Below, one piece after another: positions 45,736-54,894 of a stretch of 64,000 nt of DNA. Both the position numbers and the translations under genes were made by a program. This DNA comes from Bacillus kexueae (lineage in GTDB: Bacteria > Bacillota > Bacilli > Bacillales > Aeribacillaceae): contig NZ_JALAZE010000003.1 in the NCBI RefSeq assembly GCF_022809095.1, positions 62,001 through 126,000 on the forward strand, written 5' to 3'. Numbering within the stretch: the first letter of the stretch is position 1; the number at the start of each line of letters is the position of its first letter. The notes below the pieces were generated by a model. The model was not told the DNA's origin and did not search any database. It was given only the letters and a program-made list of their open reading frames with translations.

Positions 45736-46833
45736 ATGAAAATTGTAGTGTCTGGTGGAGGCACTGGTGGGCATATTTATCCTGCCTTGGCATTAATAAA
45801 CGAAATAAAAAAACACCATGAAAATGTAGAATTTTTATACATAGGTACGGAAAAGGGACTTGAAAGCTCCATCGTCCAAAGAGCTGGTATACCGTTTCAA
45901 TCCATTCATATTACAGGGTTTAAGCGAAAGGTATCGATGGAAAATATGAAAACAGTCGTGCGTTTTTTGAAAGGTGTCACGAAAAGTAAACGAATATTGA
46001 AAGATTTCGGAGCGGATGTCGTTATTGGTACAGGAGGGTACGTGTGCGGACCAGTTGTGTATGCTGCCTCTAAATTAGGTATTCCGACAATAATCCATGA
46101 GCAAAATAGCTTACCGGGATTAACGAATAAATTTTTAGCTCGATATGTCGATAAAGTAGCGATTTGTTTTGAAGAAGCAAAAAAGTATTTCCCAGAACAT
46201 AAAGTAGTATTAACAGGAAATCCACGCGCCTCTGAAGTCATTGGAAAGGATCCGCAAAAAGGACGCAAATCCCTGGGATTAAACAGTGAGAAGCCATGTG
46301 TTTTAATTTTTGGAGGTTCACGTGGAGCTCGCCCTATTAATGAAGCCGTCATTGAAGCATTACCGCATTTTGCAAAACAAAGTTATCAAGTGGTGTACGT
46401 GACGGGAGAAGTACATTATGATCACGTAATGGAACAAGCGAAAAACAGAAACGTAGGGTCTCATGTTATCATTAAGCCGTTTATTCATAATATGCCAGAA
46501 GTTTTAGGTGGAGTTGATCTTGTTGTTTCGCGTGCAGGTGCTACAACCTTGGCTGAGATAACAGCTCTCGGTTTACCAAGCATTTTAGTTCCGAGTCCTT
46601 ACGTTACGGCAAATCATCAAGAAGTTAATGCGCGAAGTTTAAGTGATCATGAGGCAGCTGTGCTTTTATTAGAAAAAGATTTAACAAGTCAGTCGCTGAT
46701 TAAGCATATTGATGAAATATTACTAAACGAAACGAGATTAAATCAAATGAAGGAAGCATCGAGAGCGTTAGGTGTACCAGATGCTGCTGAAAGATTGTAT
46801 AAAGAGATTGAAAGATTAGTGAGTAAAAAGTAA
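45736..46833 (+). CDS. murG: UDP-GlcNAc:lipid I N-acetylglucosaminyltransferase
   Basis: A 365-residue GT28 enzyme that turns lipid I into lipid II at the inner membrane face. The acceptor-side loops [15 protein letters not shown] (about 6-20) and GTGGYVCGP (about 95-103) and the donor-site segment [22 protein letters not shown] (about 262-283) are intact. The start is ATG with TGGGGGAA upstream. It follows a 700-bp repeat-filled gap, so it probably has its own promoter. Confidence 0.96.
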   Translation: MKIVVSGGGTGGHIYPALALINEIKKHHENVEFLYIGTEKGLESSIVQRAGIPFQSIHITGFKRKVSMENMKTVVRFLKGVTKSKRILKDFGADVVIGTGGYVCGPVVYAASKLGIPTIIHEQNSLPGLTNKFLARYVDKVAICFEEAKKYFPEHKVVLTGNPRASEVIGKDPQKGRKSLGLNSEKPCVLIFGGSRGARPINEAVIEALPHFAKQSYQVVYVTGEVHYDHVMEQAKNRNVGSHVIIKPFIHNMPEVLGGVDLVVSRAGATTLAEITALGLPSILVPSPYVTANHQEVNARSLSDHEAAVLLLEKDLTSQSLIKHIDEILLNETRLNQMKEASRALGVPDAAERLYKEIERLVSKK

Positions 46834-46857
46834 AGAGATGTAAAACGGGGTGTTAAC

Positions 46858-47769
46858 ATGAAAGATATCATACAACAGCTTGAAAAAGCCCAAGTAGGTA
46901 AAGTGTTGCAAGATGAACCACTTGCGAATCATACAACGATGAAAGTTGGAGGCCCTGCCGATATTTTTGTAGAACCTCATGGGATTGATGAATTAAAAAG
47001 AACGATGGATATTGTCCGTCAGCACAATGTGCCGTGGCGAGCTATCGGAAGAGGCTCTAACCTTCTCGTATTAGATGAAGGGCTTCGTGGTGTAGTAATA
47101 AAGCTTGGAAAAGGAATGGACCATATACAAGAAGACGGAGAGTTAATCACCGTAGGAGGCGGTTACTCGCTCATTACGTTAGCGACTCTTCAAAGCAGAA
47201 AAGGTCTCACTGGTTTAGAGTTTGCAGGTGGAATTCCAGGATCAGTAGGCGGTGCAGTCTATATGAATGCTGGTGCACACGGTTCTGATATGTCCAATAT
47301 ATTGGTAAAGGCACATGTATTGTTTGAGGACGGTACGATGGAATGGTTAACGAATGAAGAGATGGAATTTTCATATCGAACTTCCGTCTTACAAAAGAAA
47401 CGTCCTGGAATTGTTCTTGAAGCAGTACTCAAACTCCAATCAGGTGAAAGAGAAACAATTGTTGCGGAGATGCAAAAGAATAAAGATTATCGAAGAGAAA
47501 CACAGCCGTGGAACTTCCCATGTGCTGGTAGTATATTCCGAAACCCACTCCCAAATTATGCAGGACAGTTAATTGAAAAAGCGGGTTTAAAAGGTTTTCA
47601 AATTGGAGGAGCTAAAGTGTCTGAGATGCACGGTAACTTTATCGTAAATGCTGGAGATGCAAAAGCTCAGGATGTTTTAGATTTAATCGCTCATATTCAA
47701 AAAACGATTCAAGAAAAATTTGATGTTAAAATGGAAACTGAAGTGGAAATTATCGGGCATAAATCTTAA
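46858..47769 (+). CDS. murB: UDP-N-acetylenolpyruvoylglucosamine reductase
   Basis: A 303-residue FAD enzyme of type II that reduces UDP-GlcNAc-enolpyruvate to UDP-MurNAc. The FAD domain has [19 protein letters not shown] (about 62-80), the [18 protein letters not shown] segment (about 123-140), and the active-site CAGSIFRNP (about 222-230; Cys-type proton donor region) with a terminal Glu in [10 protein letters not shown]. 24 bp after murG. Confidence 0.96.
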   Translation: MKDIIQQLEKAQVGKVLQDEPLANHTTMKVGGPADIFVEPHGIDELKRTMDIVRQHNVPWRAIGRGSNLLVLDEGLRGVVIKLGKGMDHIQEDGELITVGGGYSLITLATLQSRKGLTGLEFAGGIPGSVGGAVYMNAGAHGSDMSNILVKAHVLFEDGTMEWLTNEEMEFSYRTSVLQKKRPGIVLEAVLKLQSGERETIVAEMQKNKDYRRETQPWNFPCAGSIFRNPLPNYAGQLIEKAGLKGFQIGGAKVSEMHGNFIVNAGDAKAQDVLDLIAHIQKTIQEKFDVKMETEVEIIGHKS

Positions 47770-47796
47770 AACAGTCCCCTTTATTAGGGAAGGCTA

Positions 47797-47858
47797 TGGT
47801 ATAATGTCTAATATAGGAAATAAGAAAATAAACGGCATTTCATGCCGTTTATTTTCGG
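47797..47858 (+). promoter_or_regulatory. Extended -10 promoter followed by a terminator-like hairpin before divIB
   Basis: TGGTATAAT at 47797-47805 is an extended -10. Only 18-20 bp later a 14-bp stem AAAATAAACGGCAT/ATGCCGTTTATTTT (47825-47857) with loop TTC could act as terminator for murB or as an attenuator for divIB, which starts at 47921. Confidence 0.55.
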
Positions 47859-47920
47859 TTTTACGTAAAGAATGAGATAATTTACCTAGGCATTTATGTC
47901 TATGGTGAGGTGAACATAGA

Positions 47921-48724
47921 TTGGAAAAGCAAAAGGTTATTTCATTGGAAGACCGCGTGCCGCAATTAAAGGAAAAACGACGACAAAAGGCAAATCGACA
48001 GCTTATTGGATTTGTTTTTACTTTCTTCTTGTTAATCCTTGTTATCATTTATCTACAAACTCCATTGAGCAAAGTCTCAAATGTTGAAGTTGAAGGAGCA
48101 GTCAATGTTGGGGAAACCACCATCATTGAATTAAGTGGAATTACAAATGAGACAAGCTTTTGGAAAATAAATGAAGATGAGGTTATCAAGTCAATAAAAT
48201 CAAACAAACAAGTAAATGATGTTGTAATTAAGAAAAAATTCCCATCCACTGTCATTTTATCTATAACAGAAAATGAGCGGGTGGCGTACGTATTTAAAGA
48301 TTCGATGTTTTATCCGATACTAGAAAATGGTGATTTGTTAGAGAAACAAGAGCAATTGAAAGTGCCGGATGCACCAATATTAATAGATTGGGATGAAAAA
48401 GCGGATTTGATACAAGCGATGTCACTTCAATTGAAGGAGTTACCTGAAAGTGTTTCCAATGCGATATCGGAAATTCACCATACACCGAATGACACGGATA
48501 GTGAACGAATTACAATCTATATGAGCGACGGTTATCAAGTGTTAGCAACCATTCGTACATTTGCTGATAAGATGAAATCGTACCCGCAAATTGTGAGTCA
48601 ACTTGACCCGAATATGAAAGGGATTATTCATTTGGAAGTTGGGTCTTATTTTGAAGCCTATAATAAAGAGCAGATGGAAGGAGAAGCAGAGGAGCAATCA
48701 AGCGATGAACAAAATGAAGGTTAA
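47921..48724 (+). CDS. divIB: Cell division protein DivIB (FtsQ family)
   Basis: A 267-residue bitopic division protein. Basic cytoplasmic N-terminus, one transmembrane helix (about 28-48), an extracellular POTRA domain beginning LSKVSNVEVEGAVNVGETTI (about 52-120), a beta domain, and a Glu/Gln-rich tail. It stabilises FtsL-DivIC at the septum. Start is TTG with GGTGAGGTG 8 bp upstream. Its last 20 bp overlap ylxW. Confidence 0.93.
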   Translation: MEKQKVISLEDRVPQLKEKRRQKANRQLIGFVFTFFLLILVIIYLQTPLSKVSNVEVEGAVNVGETTIIELSGITNETSFWKINEDEVIKSIKSNKQVNDVVIKKKFPSTVILSITENERVAYVFKDSMFYPILENGDLLEKQEQLKVPDAPILIDWDEKADLIQAMSLQLKELPESVSNAISEIHHTPNDTDSERITIYMSDGYQVLATIRTFADKMKSYPQIVSQLDPNMKGIIHLEVGSYFEAYNKEQMEGEAEEQSSDEQNEG

Positions 48725-49415
48725 TTCCTTTCTCGTTTTTATTGTGATGGTAGTTGTCGGCTTTCTAATCGCATACTCTTATCAACTGACAAAGCAAAAT
48801 ACACCGAAACAAGAAATTTCATCTGAACAATGGGAAAAAGAGTTTGAAATTCGTAATTTGCTAATTGAGCAGGAAGAGAAGAATAATGAATTGCAAAATC
48901 AGCTTTTTGCAATCCAACAACAAGTAACAGATTTTGAAGAAAACTTAAAGCAAGAAAAGCAAATATACTATAACCTCGTTGAAGATGTTGAGAAGCTAAG
49001 GATGTTTGTAGGAGAAGTTGGGATTAAAGGAAAAGGTGTTGAAGTGAAGTTAGAAGATGCTTCCTATATTCCTGATGGTGAAAATGTTAATCAGTATATT
49101 GTCCATGAAAGTCATTTATTTAAAGTGATTAATGAATTAAAAATATCCGGTGCATCCGCCATTGCGATAAATGGCCAACGAATTACAAGCCATTCCTATA
49201 TTTATTGCAATGGTCCAGTTGTTACAGTTGATGGAAATCAATTTCCTGCACCGTTTACGATCTCAGCCATAGGAGATCCAGAGGTTCTTTCCCAGGCTCT
49301 CAACATTGCTGGTGGCGTTTTAGATCAGCTAACGTACGAAAATGTACAAGTCGAAGTGACGAAAATGAATGAGATTCAAATGGAACCATTACTTCAAACA
49401 CAGCCTGCTAGCTAA
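48705..49415 (+). CDS. ylxW: DUF881 family protein YlxW
   Basis: A 236-residue membrane-anchored protein: one N-terminal helix (about 8-26), a coiled coil (about 45-95), then the DUF881 domain (about 100-225) with INGQRITSHSYIYCNGPVV. The function is unknown; the family is restricted to Gram-positives and sits in the division cluster. The start at 48705 overlaps divIB, with GAGGAG 10 bp upstream. It is a paralogue of the next gene. Confidence 0.9.
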   Translation: MNKMKVNSFLVFIVMVVVGFLIAYSYQLTKQNTPKQEISSEQWEKEFEIRNLLIEQEEKNNELQNQLFAIQQQVTDFEENLKQEKQIYYNLVEDVEKLRMFVGEVGIKGKGVEVKLEDASYIPDGENVNQYIVHESHLFKVINELKISGASAIAINGQRITSHSYIYCNGPVVTVDGNQFPAPFTISAIGDPEVLSQALNIAGGVLDQLTYENVQVEVTKMNEIQMEPLLQTQPAS

Positions 49416-49584
49416 AATATATTCATGCTACATTGAATGTGATTGGTGGTTTTGTACTCTATGCAAAGGCTAATCCTACAATAATAGAATGGATTGCTCC
49501 TTTAGTATCGATATAGACTGGTATACGAATAGTTAAAGAAGTACATTAAAGAAAGGCAATATGTCTACTCAAAATGATTTAAAA

Positions 49585-49606
49585 ACCACCTCAAAACTGA
49601 GGTGAA
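49585..49606. other. Small hairpin with SD-like arm before ylxX
   Basis: CACCTCA pairs with TGAGGTG across AAAC. The right arm contains GAGGTG, followed 7 bp later by ATG-GCT-TAG, a two-codon ORF ending directly before the first possible ylxX start (GTG 49621). The hairpin also carries a T-run on the minus strand. Confidence 0.45.
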
Positions 49607-49629
49607 AACTAATGGCTTAGGTGATTACG

Positions 49630-50361
49630 GTGAAACACTATACATGGAAGGTCGCGATCCCTTTTTCACTAATAACCGGCATATTTGGCTTTATGCTCTC
49701 AGTTCAGTACAAATCCATTCAAGAGCCGGTTGTTCGCGATACGCGTGATATTTGGGAGTTACGAACAGATTTAAAAGAACAACAACAAATACAGATTGAT
49801 CTGCTAGAACAAATTCGCAAGTATGAACAAATAGTGGAAAGTTATAAGCAGGAACAGGCTGACAGTGCAGAAGCGACATTGCGCGATACGCTTGATGAAC
49901 TGAAGAAGCAAGCTGGACTAACGGAAGTTACCGGACCAGGTGTCATTTTAACCATTGAACCATTATTTGAATTGGATTTAGCTGGTCATTCTACTTATCA
50001 ATTATCACCACAATTATTAATTCGTACAATCAATGAATTAAATTCATATGGGGCAGAGCATATTTCAATTAATGATCACAGAGTTATAAACACAACGGTT
50101 ATTCGTGATATTAATGGAACGACGAAAATCGATGGTTACAATTTGAACCGTTTTCCGATTACGATTCAAATTATTGCGGATGATGCTGAAAAGCTCTATA
50201 ACCGCATTCACGCATCCACGCTGAAAGATGATTTTGCGATTGATAGTTTAAATTTATCCGTGACAAGACCAGAGCAAATGGTTGTTGTTCCTGCATATGA
50301 AGATACAATACGTGTCAAGCATATGGAACCACTTAATCTAGAAAAGGAAGGGAATACGTAA
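49630..50361 (+). CDS. ylxX: DUF881 family protein YlxX
   Basis: A 243-residue paralogue of YlxW: N-terminal helix (about 5-25), coiled coil (about 38-90), DUF881 domain with INDHRVINTTVIRDINGTT. Function unknown. The start is ambiguous: GTG 49621 has only a hairpin-bound SD upstream, whereas GTG 49630 has AGGTGA 6 bp before it and is preferred. It is 1 bp from sbp. Confidence 0.88.
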   Translation: MKHYTWKVAIPFSLITGIFGFMLSVQYKSIQEPVVRDTRDIWELRTDLKEQQQIQIDLLEQIRKYEQIVESYKQEQADSAEATLRDTLDELKKQAGLTEVTGPGVILTIEPLFELDLAGHSTYQLSPQLLIRTINELNSYGAEHISINDHRVINTTVIRDINGTTKIDGYNLNRFPITIQIIADDAEKLYNRIHASTLKDDFAIDSLNLSVTRPEQMVVVPAYEDTIRVKHMEPLNLEKEGNT

Positions 50362-50362
50362 A

Positions 50363-50725
50363 ATGTGGCTTCCAATCATAGGATTGTTACTTGGAATTAT
50401 GTTAGGGTTCGTTAGTGACGTGAAAATCCCGACGCAGTATGCGAATTATTTTTCAATTGCGATATTGGCTGCTTTAGACACCGTAGTTGGAGGAATTCGA
50501 GCTCATTTACAACAAATGTACGATGATTTAATCTTTGTTACAGGGTTTTTCTTCAATATAATTCTTGCTGCAAGTTTGGCTTTTCTAGGTGTCCATCTTG
50601 GTGTAGACTTGTACTTAGTAGCGGTATTCGCCTTCGGTGTACGACTGTTTCAAAACATAGCTGTCATTCGCCGACTTCTTATTTCAAATTGGAAAACAAT
50701 GAGAGAAAATAAGAAAAAAAATTAA
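50363..50725 (+). CDS. sbp: Small basic protein Sbp (DUF1290)
   Basis: A 120-residue protein with three hydrophobic segments and a basic C-terminus (RRLLISNWKTMRENKKKN). It begins MWLPIIGLLLGIMLGF. In B. subtilis it is encoded just before ftsA and has no known biochemical role. GGAAGGG lies upstream, within the end of ylxX. Confidence 0.92.
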   Translation: MWLPIIGLLLGIMLGFVSDVKIPTQYANYFSIAILAALDTVVGGIRAHLQQMYDDLIFVTGFFFNIILAASLAFLGVHLGVDLYLVAVFAFGVRLFQNIAVIRRLLISNWKTMRENKKKN

Positions 50726-50855
50726 TTTTTTAAAGGGAAAAGAAAGGTTTTGTTGAATTTAGTCATATAACATACTTTGAAAATACATATGTTCTCTTTC
50801 AAGGGTCATATTTAAGATAGTCCTTGATTGTTACAATTATTTAATACTAGTTTCA

Positions 50856-50884
50856 TTGTAATGTTCTTCTCTAAATAATAGAAT
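50856..50884 (+). promoter_or_regulatory. Candidate sigma-A promoter of ftsA-ftsZ
   Basis: TTGTAA and TAGAAT are separated by 17 bp, 30 bp before the ftsA ATG. B. subtilis has several promoters here, including a sigma-H one; I could not identify a sigma-H match. Confidence 0.55.
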
Positions 50885-50913
50885 AGACTTGACAGGTAAG
50901 GAGGTGCCATAGA

Positions 50914-52206
50914 ATGAACAGCAATGAAATTTACGTAAGTCTTGACATCGGTACATCCAATGTGAAAGTGATTATCGGTGAAATGGTCGATGATTCACTT
51001 AACATAATTGGCGTCGGAAACGTAAAATCTAAAGGTTTAAAAAAGGGTTCAATCGTTGATATAGATGAAACCGTTCATTCTATTAAAAAAGCAATTGAGC
51101 AGGCTGAGAGGATGATTGGAGTTCCAATATCGCGTGTCGTAGTTGGGATTTCGGGAAATCATGTGCAACTACAACCTTGCCACGGAGTAGTAGCTGTCTC
51201 AAGTGAAAATAAAGAAATTTCGAATGAAGATGTAAAACGAGTAATAGAAGCAGCCCAAGTATTATCCATCCCACCTGAGCGAGAAATTATTGATTGTATA
51301 CCGTCACAATTTATCGTTGACGGATTGGATGGAATTAACGATCCTAGAGGAATGCTTGGCGTTCGATTAGAAATGGAAGGATTACTAATTACTGGGTCAA
51401 AAACAATATTACATAACCTGTTGCGCTGTGTTGAACGCGCTGGACTTGAAATATCAGATATTGCTTTACAGCCCCTTGCTTCTGGAACTGTGGCGCTGTC
51501 CAAAGATGAGAAAAATTTAGGCGTTGCGCTGATTGATATTGGGGGCGGCTCTACAACCATTGCTTGTTTTGACCAAGGAGAATTAGTTGCAACGAGCGTG
51601 CTACCTGTTGGTGGGGAACATATTACAAAAGATATTTCGATTGGATTAAGAACTTCAACAGATGATGCTGAACAAGTAAAAGTGAAGCACGGACATGCTT
51701 TTTACAACCATGCTTCTGACGAGGAAGTATTTGAAGTTTCAACAATCGGAAGTGATAAGACACAACAGTTTAATCAGCTTCATTTAGCTGATATTATAGA
51801 AGCAAGACTTGAAGAAATCTTTGAACTTGTTCAACACCAGTTGAGAAAGTTAGGGATAAGAGAACTTCCAGGAGGCTTTGTATTAACTGGAGGGTCTGTT
51901 AACATTCCCGGCGTGCTGGAACTTGCTCAGGCAGTATTGGAAAATAACGTCCGTATTGCAAGTCCAGATTACATTGGGGTACGACATCCACAATATATGA
52001 CGGGTGTAGGACTTATTCAATTTGCCTACCGTAATGCAAAAATACAAGGAAGAAGAATTGGCTCAAACATTCAACAGATGGAAAAGGTAGTACAAACCGT
52101 TCCGAATGAACCAGTTCAGACTCAACGAGGAGCACAAAAACCGAAACCGAAAAATGAAGAAAAGGTTAACCGTGTGAAAAAGTTTTTTGGTTATTTCTTT
52201 GAATAA
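50914..52206 (+). CDS. ftsA: Cell division protein FtsA
   Basis: A 430-residue actin-like ATPase that anchors FtsZ to the membrane. The phosphate-1 loop VSLDIGTSNVKVIIGE is at the N-terminus, domain 1C follows at about 85-165, and phosphate-2 LIDIGGGSTTIACF is at about 207-220. The C-terminal amphipathic helix VNRVKKFFGYFFE is the membrane anchor. AAGGAGGTG precedes the ATG. ftsZ starts 39 bp downstream in the same transcript. Confidence 0.97.
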   Translation: MNSNEIYVSLDIGTSNVKVIIGEMVDDSLNIIGVGNVKSKGLKKGSIVDIDETVHSIKKAIEQAERMIGVPISRVVVGISGNHVQLQPCHGVVAVSSENKEISNEDVKRVIEAAQVLSIPPEREIIDCIPSQFIVDGLDGINDPRGMLGVRLEMEGLLITGSKTILHNLLRCVERAGLEISDIALQPLASGTVALSKDEKNLGVALIDIGGGSTTIACFDQGELVATSVLPVGGEHITKDISIGLRTSTDDAEQVKVKHGHAFYNHASDEEVFEVSTIGSDKTQQFNQLHLADIIEARLEEIFELVQHQLRKLGIRELPGGFVLTGGSVNIPGVLELAQAVLENNVRIASPDYIGVRHPQYMTGVGLIQFAYRNAKIQGRRIGSNIQQMEKVVQTVPNEPVQTQRGAQKPKPKNEEKVNRVKKFFGYFFE

Positions 52207-52245
52207 TTGTAAGCATAGAAGCATTGATGGATTAGGAGGATTCGC

Positions 52246-53385
52246 ATGTTGGAGTTTGATACGAATATTGACGGTTTTGCAACGATAAAAGTAATCGGTG
52301 TCGGTGGAGGCGGAAACAACGCTGTAAACCGAATGATTGAACATGGAGTTCAAGGAGTAGAATTTATTGCTGTAAATACAGATGCACAGGCGCTAAACCT
52401 TTCAAAAGCAGAGACAAAGATGCAAATTGGTGCGAAATTAACACGTGGATTAGGGGCAGGTGCAAATCCTGAGGTAGGGAAAAAAGCTGCAGAAGAAAGT
52501 AAAGAGCAAATTGAAGAAGCATTAAAGGGTGCGGACATGGTATTCGTCACTGCAGGAATGGGTGGTGGAACTGGTACTGGTGCGGCTCCAGTTATTGCAC
52601 AAATAGCGAAGGATTTAGGGGCTTTAACAGTAGGTGTTGTCACTCGTCCGTTTACTTTTGAAGGTCGTAAGCGCGCAATGCAAGCGGCTGGCGGGATTTC
52701 TGCTATGAAGGAATCGGTTGATACACTTATCGTCATTCCGAACGACCGTCTTCTTGAAATTGTAGACAAAAACACACCAATGCTGGAGGCATTTAGAGAA
52801 GCTGATAACGTACTTCGTCAAGGTGTTCAGGGTATTTCTGACTTAATCGCTGTTCCAGGACTTATTAACTTAGACTTTGCCGATGTAAAGACAATAATGT
52901 CTAACAAAGGTTCTGCTCTAATGGGAATCGGTGTTGCTACTGGGGAAAATCGCGCAGCAGAAGCGGCTAAAAAAGCGATTTCTAGCCCGTTACTTGAAAC
53001 GTCAATTGATGGGGCACAAGGTGTTCTTATGAATATTACAGGTGGAACAAACTTAAGTCTTTATGAAGTGCAAGAAGCGGCTGATATCGTTGCTTCCGCG
53101 TCTGATCAAGATGTAAATATGATTTTCGGTTCTGTTATTAACGAGAACTTAAAAGATGAAATTGTTGTTACGGTTATCGCAACTGGATTTACAGAGGCAG
53201 AAGTAAACCCTGTAAAACAAACAAGACCATTTGCAAACACTGCGCAAGTCAAGCAACAGCCAGTTGCGCCAAAACGAGAACCAAAAAGAGAAGAGATTCA
53301 ACAAGAAATGACAAATCGTGCGGTACAGCAAGCAGAAGATACGTTAGATATTCCAACGTTTTTGCGTAACCGCAAAAAAAGATAA
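52246..53385 (+). CDS. ftsZ: Cell division protein FtsZ
   Basis: A 379-residue tubulin-like GTPase that forms the Z-ring. The GTP-binding signature [11 protein letters not shown] is at about residues 104-114, the T7 catalytic loop [11 protein letters not shown] at about 207-217, a Gln/Arg-rich linker spans about 318-362, and the C-terminal peptide [12 protein letters not shown] is the binding site for FtsA and SepF. A strong terminator follows. Confidence 0.98.
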   Translation: MLEFDTNIDGFATIKVIGVGGGGNNAVNRMIEHGVQGVEFIAVNTDAQALNLSKAETKMQIGAKLTRGLGAGANPEVGKKAAEESKEQIEEALKGADMVFVTAGMGGGTGTGAAPVIAQIAKDLGALTVGVVTRPFTFEGRKRAMQAAGGISAMKESVDTLIVIPNDRLLEIVDKNTPMLEAFREADNVLRQGVQGISDLIAVPGLINLDFADVKTIMSNKGSALMGIGVATGENRAAEAAKKAISSPLLETSIDGAQGVLMNITGGTNLSLYEVQEAADIVASASDQDVNMIFGSVINENLKDEIVVTVIATGFTEAEVNPVKQTRPFANTAQVKQQPVAPKREPKREEIQQEMTNRAVQQAEDTLDIPTFLRNRKKR

Positions 53386-53393
53386 TTCATGCT

Positions 53394-53437
53394 TAATAGA
53401 AGCAGATGGAGTTTTAATCTTCATCTGCTTCTTTATT
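53394..53437 (+). terminator. Terminator of ftsA-ftsZ
   Basis: GAAGCAGATG pairs with CATCTGCTTC around a ~15-nt loop, followed by TTTATTTAT. Confidence 0.85.
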
Positions 53438-53439
53438 TA

Positions 53440-53747
53440 TAACGAAAAGAAAGCTAGGCTTTTTCTACCTTTATCTGAACGTCTCACATTCATGACGAGA
53501 TTCGTTCAACTCCTTTTAAAACCTCTCCGTTAAACTTCAAAAATATGTACTTGATAAACTCAAGGAAGTAAGAAAATTCCGAGCAAAATTTTATAAATAT
53601 TTATCCAGCCTGCTAAATGGAATCCCCGTACGTTTGTCCATTGTATTTATTCGAATGCGAAATTTTGTCTTTATATTGTTTTTGACATATGGAAAAACAG
53701 GGGGAGGATAATATAGAAGAAGGAAAGACTTTGAATAGGAGAGGTGG
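53440..53747. other. Non-coding spacer between ftsZ and the CtaG-like gene
   Basis: No gene is visible. TTGACA at about 53689 and a GATAAT 19 bp further could be a promoter for the next gene, but the spacing is long. B. subtilis has the bpr protease gene near this place; nothing like it is present. Confidence 0.4.
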
Positions 53748-54452
53748 ATGCTCTATTTGTTATTCGTTACAGATGAATGGCAAGTTGTTTATCAATTTTT
53801 ATGGATCTTACTTTTTGCATTTATATGCTTGAATAGAAAGGAGGAAGCGAGTACAAGACAAATGACATTGATTCTCTGCATTAGTGTATTACTTCTTTTC
53901 TTTTTATTTTATACGAGTGAAGTAGCTTTTTTTGAATGGTTTATTACTCATCATATGGTTCAGTTAAGCATTTTCCTTTTTATCAGTCCATTAATCGTCC
54001 TACAATTCTTCAGTTTGACCAAAAATATATCCAACAACCTTTTTTGTTGGATTATTGGGATATTTAGTGTTCTATTACTCTTTTATCATATACCACAATT
54101 TCTTTTCCTTTTACATCAAATACCTTATATGCACGACTTGTTTCTCTCAATTCTGTTCCTATTATCGTTTTTTTGTTGGCGGTGTTATTTGTCTATACCA
54201 CGATCGAATGGTTTTATGTTTTCTTTAATATTTTTATTAGCATTACTCCCAGCTTGCTTATCGTTAGTGAGTGGAGCTTTTCTCAGTCCAAATGCACTTA
54301 CAGCAACTAATCTCTTTTCTAATGATATATGTTTTGTACCTGTAAATGCTTCATTCAAAATTGATTTATTGGTTGGAGCTGCCATTATGTTTGTGGTTCA
54401 TAAGCTATGTATCTATTTTGGTCGTTGTACACAAAAATCATCGTTAATATAG
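53748..54452 (+). CDS. CtaG-like polytopic membrane protein
   Basis: A 234-residue protein with about seven hydrophobic helices. Its layout matches the caa3_CtaG family in the first copy at 9523: a His pair plus Met in WFITHHMVQLSIFLFISPLI, then FYHIPQFLFLLHQ, then MHDLFLSI, corresponding to TGHMASM, LYHLPMI and LYHSI. It is shorter than CtaG (295 residues) and lacks its C-terminal block. It may be a second copper or oxidase assembly factor, or a diverged relative with another role. The ATG follows GGAGAGGTGG. A terminator separates it from spoIIGA. Confidence 0.65.
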   Translation: MLYLLFVTDEWQVVYQFLWILLFAFICLNRKEEASTRQMTLILCISVLLLFFLFYTSEVAFFEWFITHHMVQLSIFLFISPLIVLQFFSLTKNISNNLFCWIIGIFSVLLLFYHIPQFLFLLHQIPYMHDLFLSILFLLSFFCWRCYLSIPRSNGFMFSLIFLLALLPACLSLVSGAFLSPNALTATNLFSNDICFVPVNASFKIDLLVGAAIMFVVHKLCIYFGRCTQKSSLI

Positions 54453-54465
54453 AAGGATAATAAGT

Positions 54466-54511
54466 GGAACGGGTAGTGCATCGGTATTTTGTACTACTCG
54501 TTCCGTTTTCT
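54466..54511 (+). terminator. Terminator of the CtaG-like gene
   Basis: GGAACG-GTAGT pairs with ACTAC-CGTTCC, with a loop of about 15 nt and TTTTC after it. Confidence 0.75.
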
Positions 54512-54599
54512 ATAAGGTCATATCAAAGGTACTTAAAGGATAAGGTGTTTACAGATGACTTCTGCTGGCTGAAGAGAAAAACTGACTATCCAGATAGAG

Positions 54600-54712
54600 A
54601 CTCTTTTGAAAACTGAGGCCACTAACCAATTTGATTCGCTAGACACTAGGATCCGAAACGTAACATGTTGCCCGCCGAAAGCAACGATGTTTACGTAAAA
54701 CCTACATAAATA
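54600..54712. mobile_element. Heavily degraded A-family element
   Basis: TTGCCCGCCGAAAGCAACGA and TTTACGTAAAACC at about 54667-54705 resemble the right half of A-family elements, and ACTCTTTTGAAAACTGAGGCC the left. Identity is low, so this is an old copy at best. No gene lies in 54453-54894. Confidence 0.35.
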
Positions 54713-54753
54713 ATAATCGGCAGTACGGTAAAACCCATCATCTTCTGAAATAA

Positions 54754-54840
54754 CTCGACGTAACTACCGAATATCTGCCAAAATAACAGAAATTTCTTCG
54801 TCGTAAAGTGACAGACTTCCCTCTGTCTGTCCTTTATACT
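54754..54840 (+). promoter_or_regulatory. spoIIG-type promoter with long spacer and Spo0A-like boxes
   Basis: GTGACA (54808-54813) and TATACT (54835-54840) are 21 bp apart. The B. subtilis spoIIG promoter is known for a 22-bp spacer between TTGACA-like and TATACT-like boxes. Two reversed 0A-like boxes, CTCGACG (54754) and TTCGTCG (54797), lie 43 bp apart, the second just before the -35. Each matches TTCGACA at 5 of 7 positions. Confidence 0.65.
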
Positions 54841-54894
54841 TATGACAAACATAAGTGCGTCCAACAGAAATCTATGATAGAAGGGAAGGTTTCA

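Noticed and set aside
49440-49517. 25-codon hydrophobic frame between ylxW and ylxX
   Set aside because: It has no ribosome binding site, starts with GTG, and shows no resemblance I recognise; probably chance in AT-rich sequence.
53440-53747. Degraded bpr protease gene between ftsZ and the CtaG-like gene
   Set aside because: No subtilisin-like motif can be read in any frame, and the region is too short.
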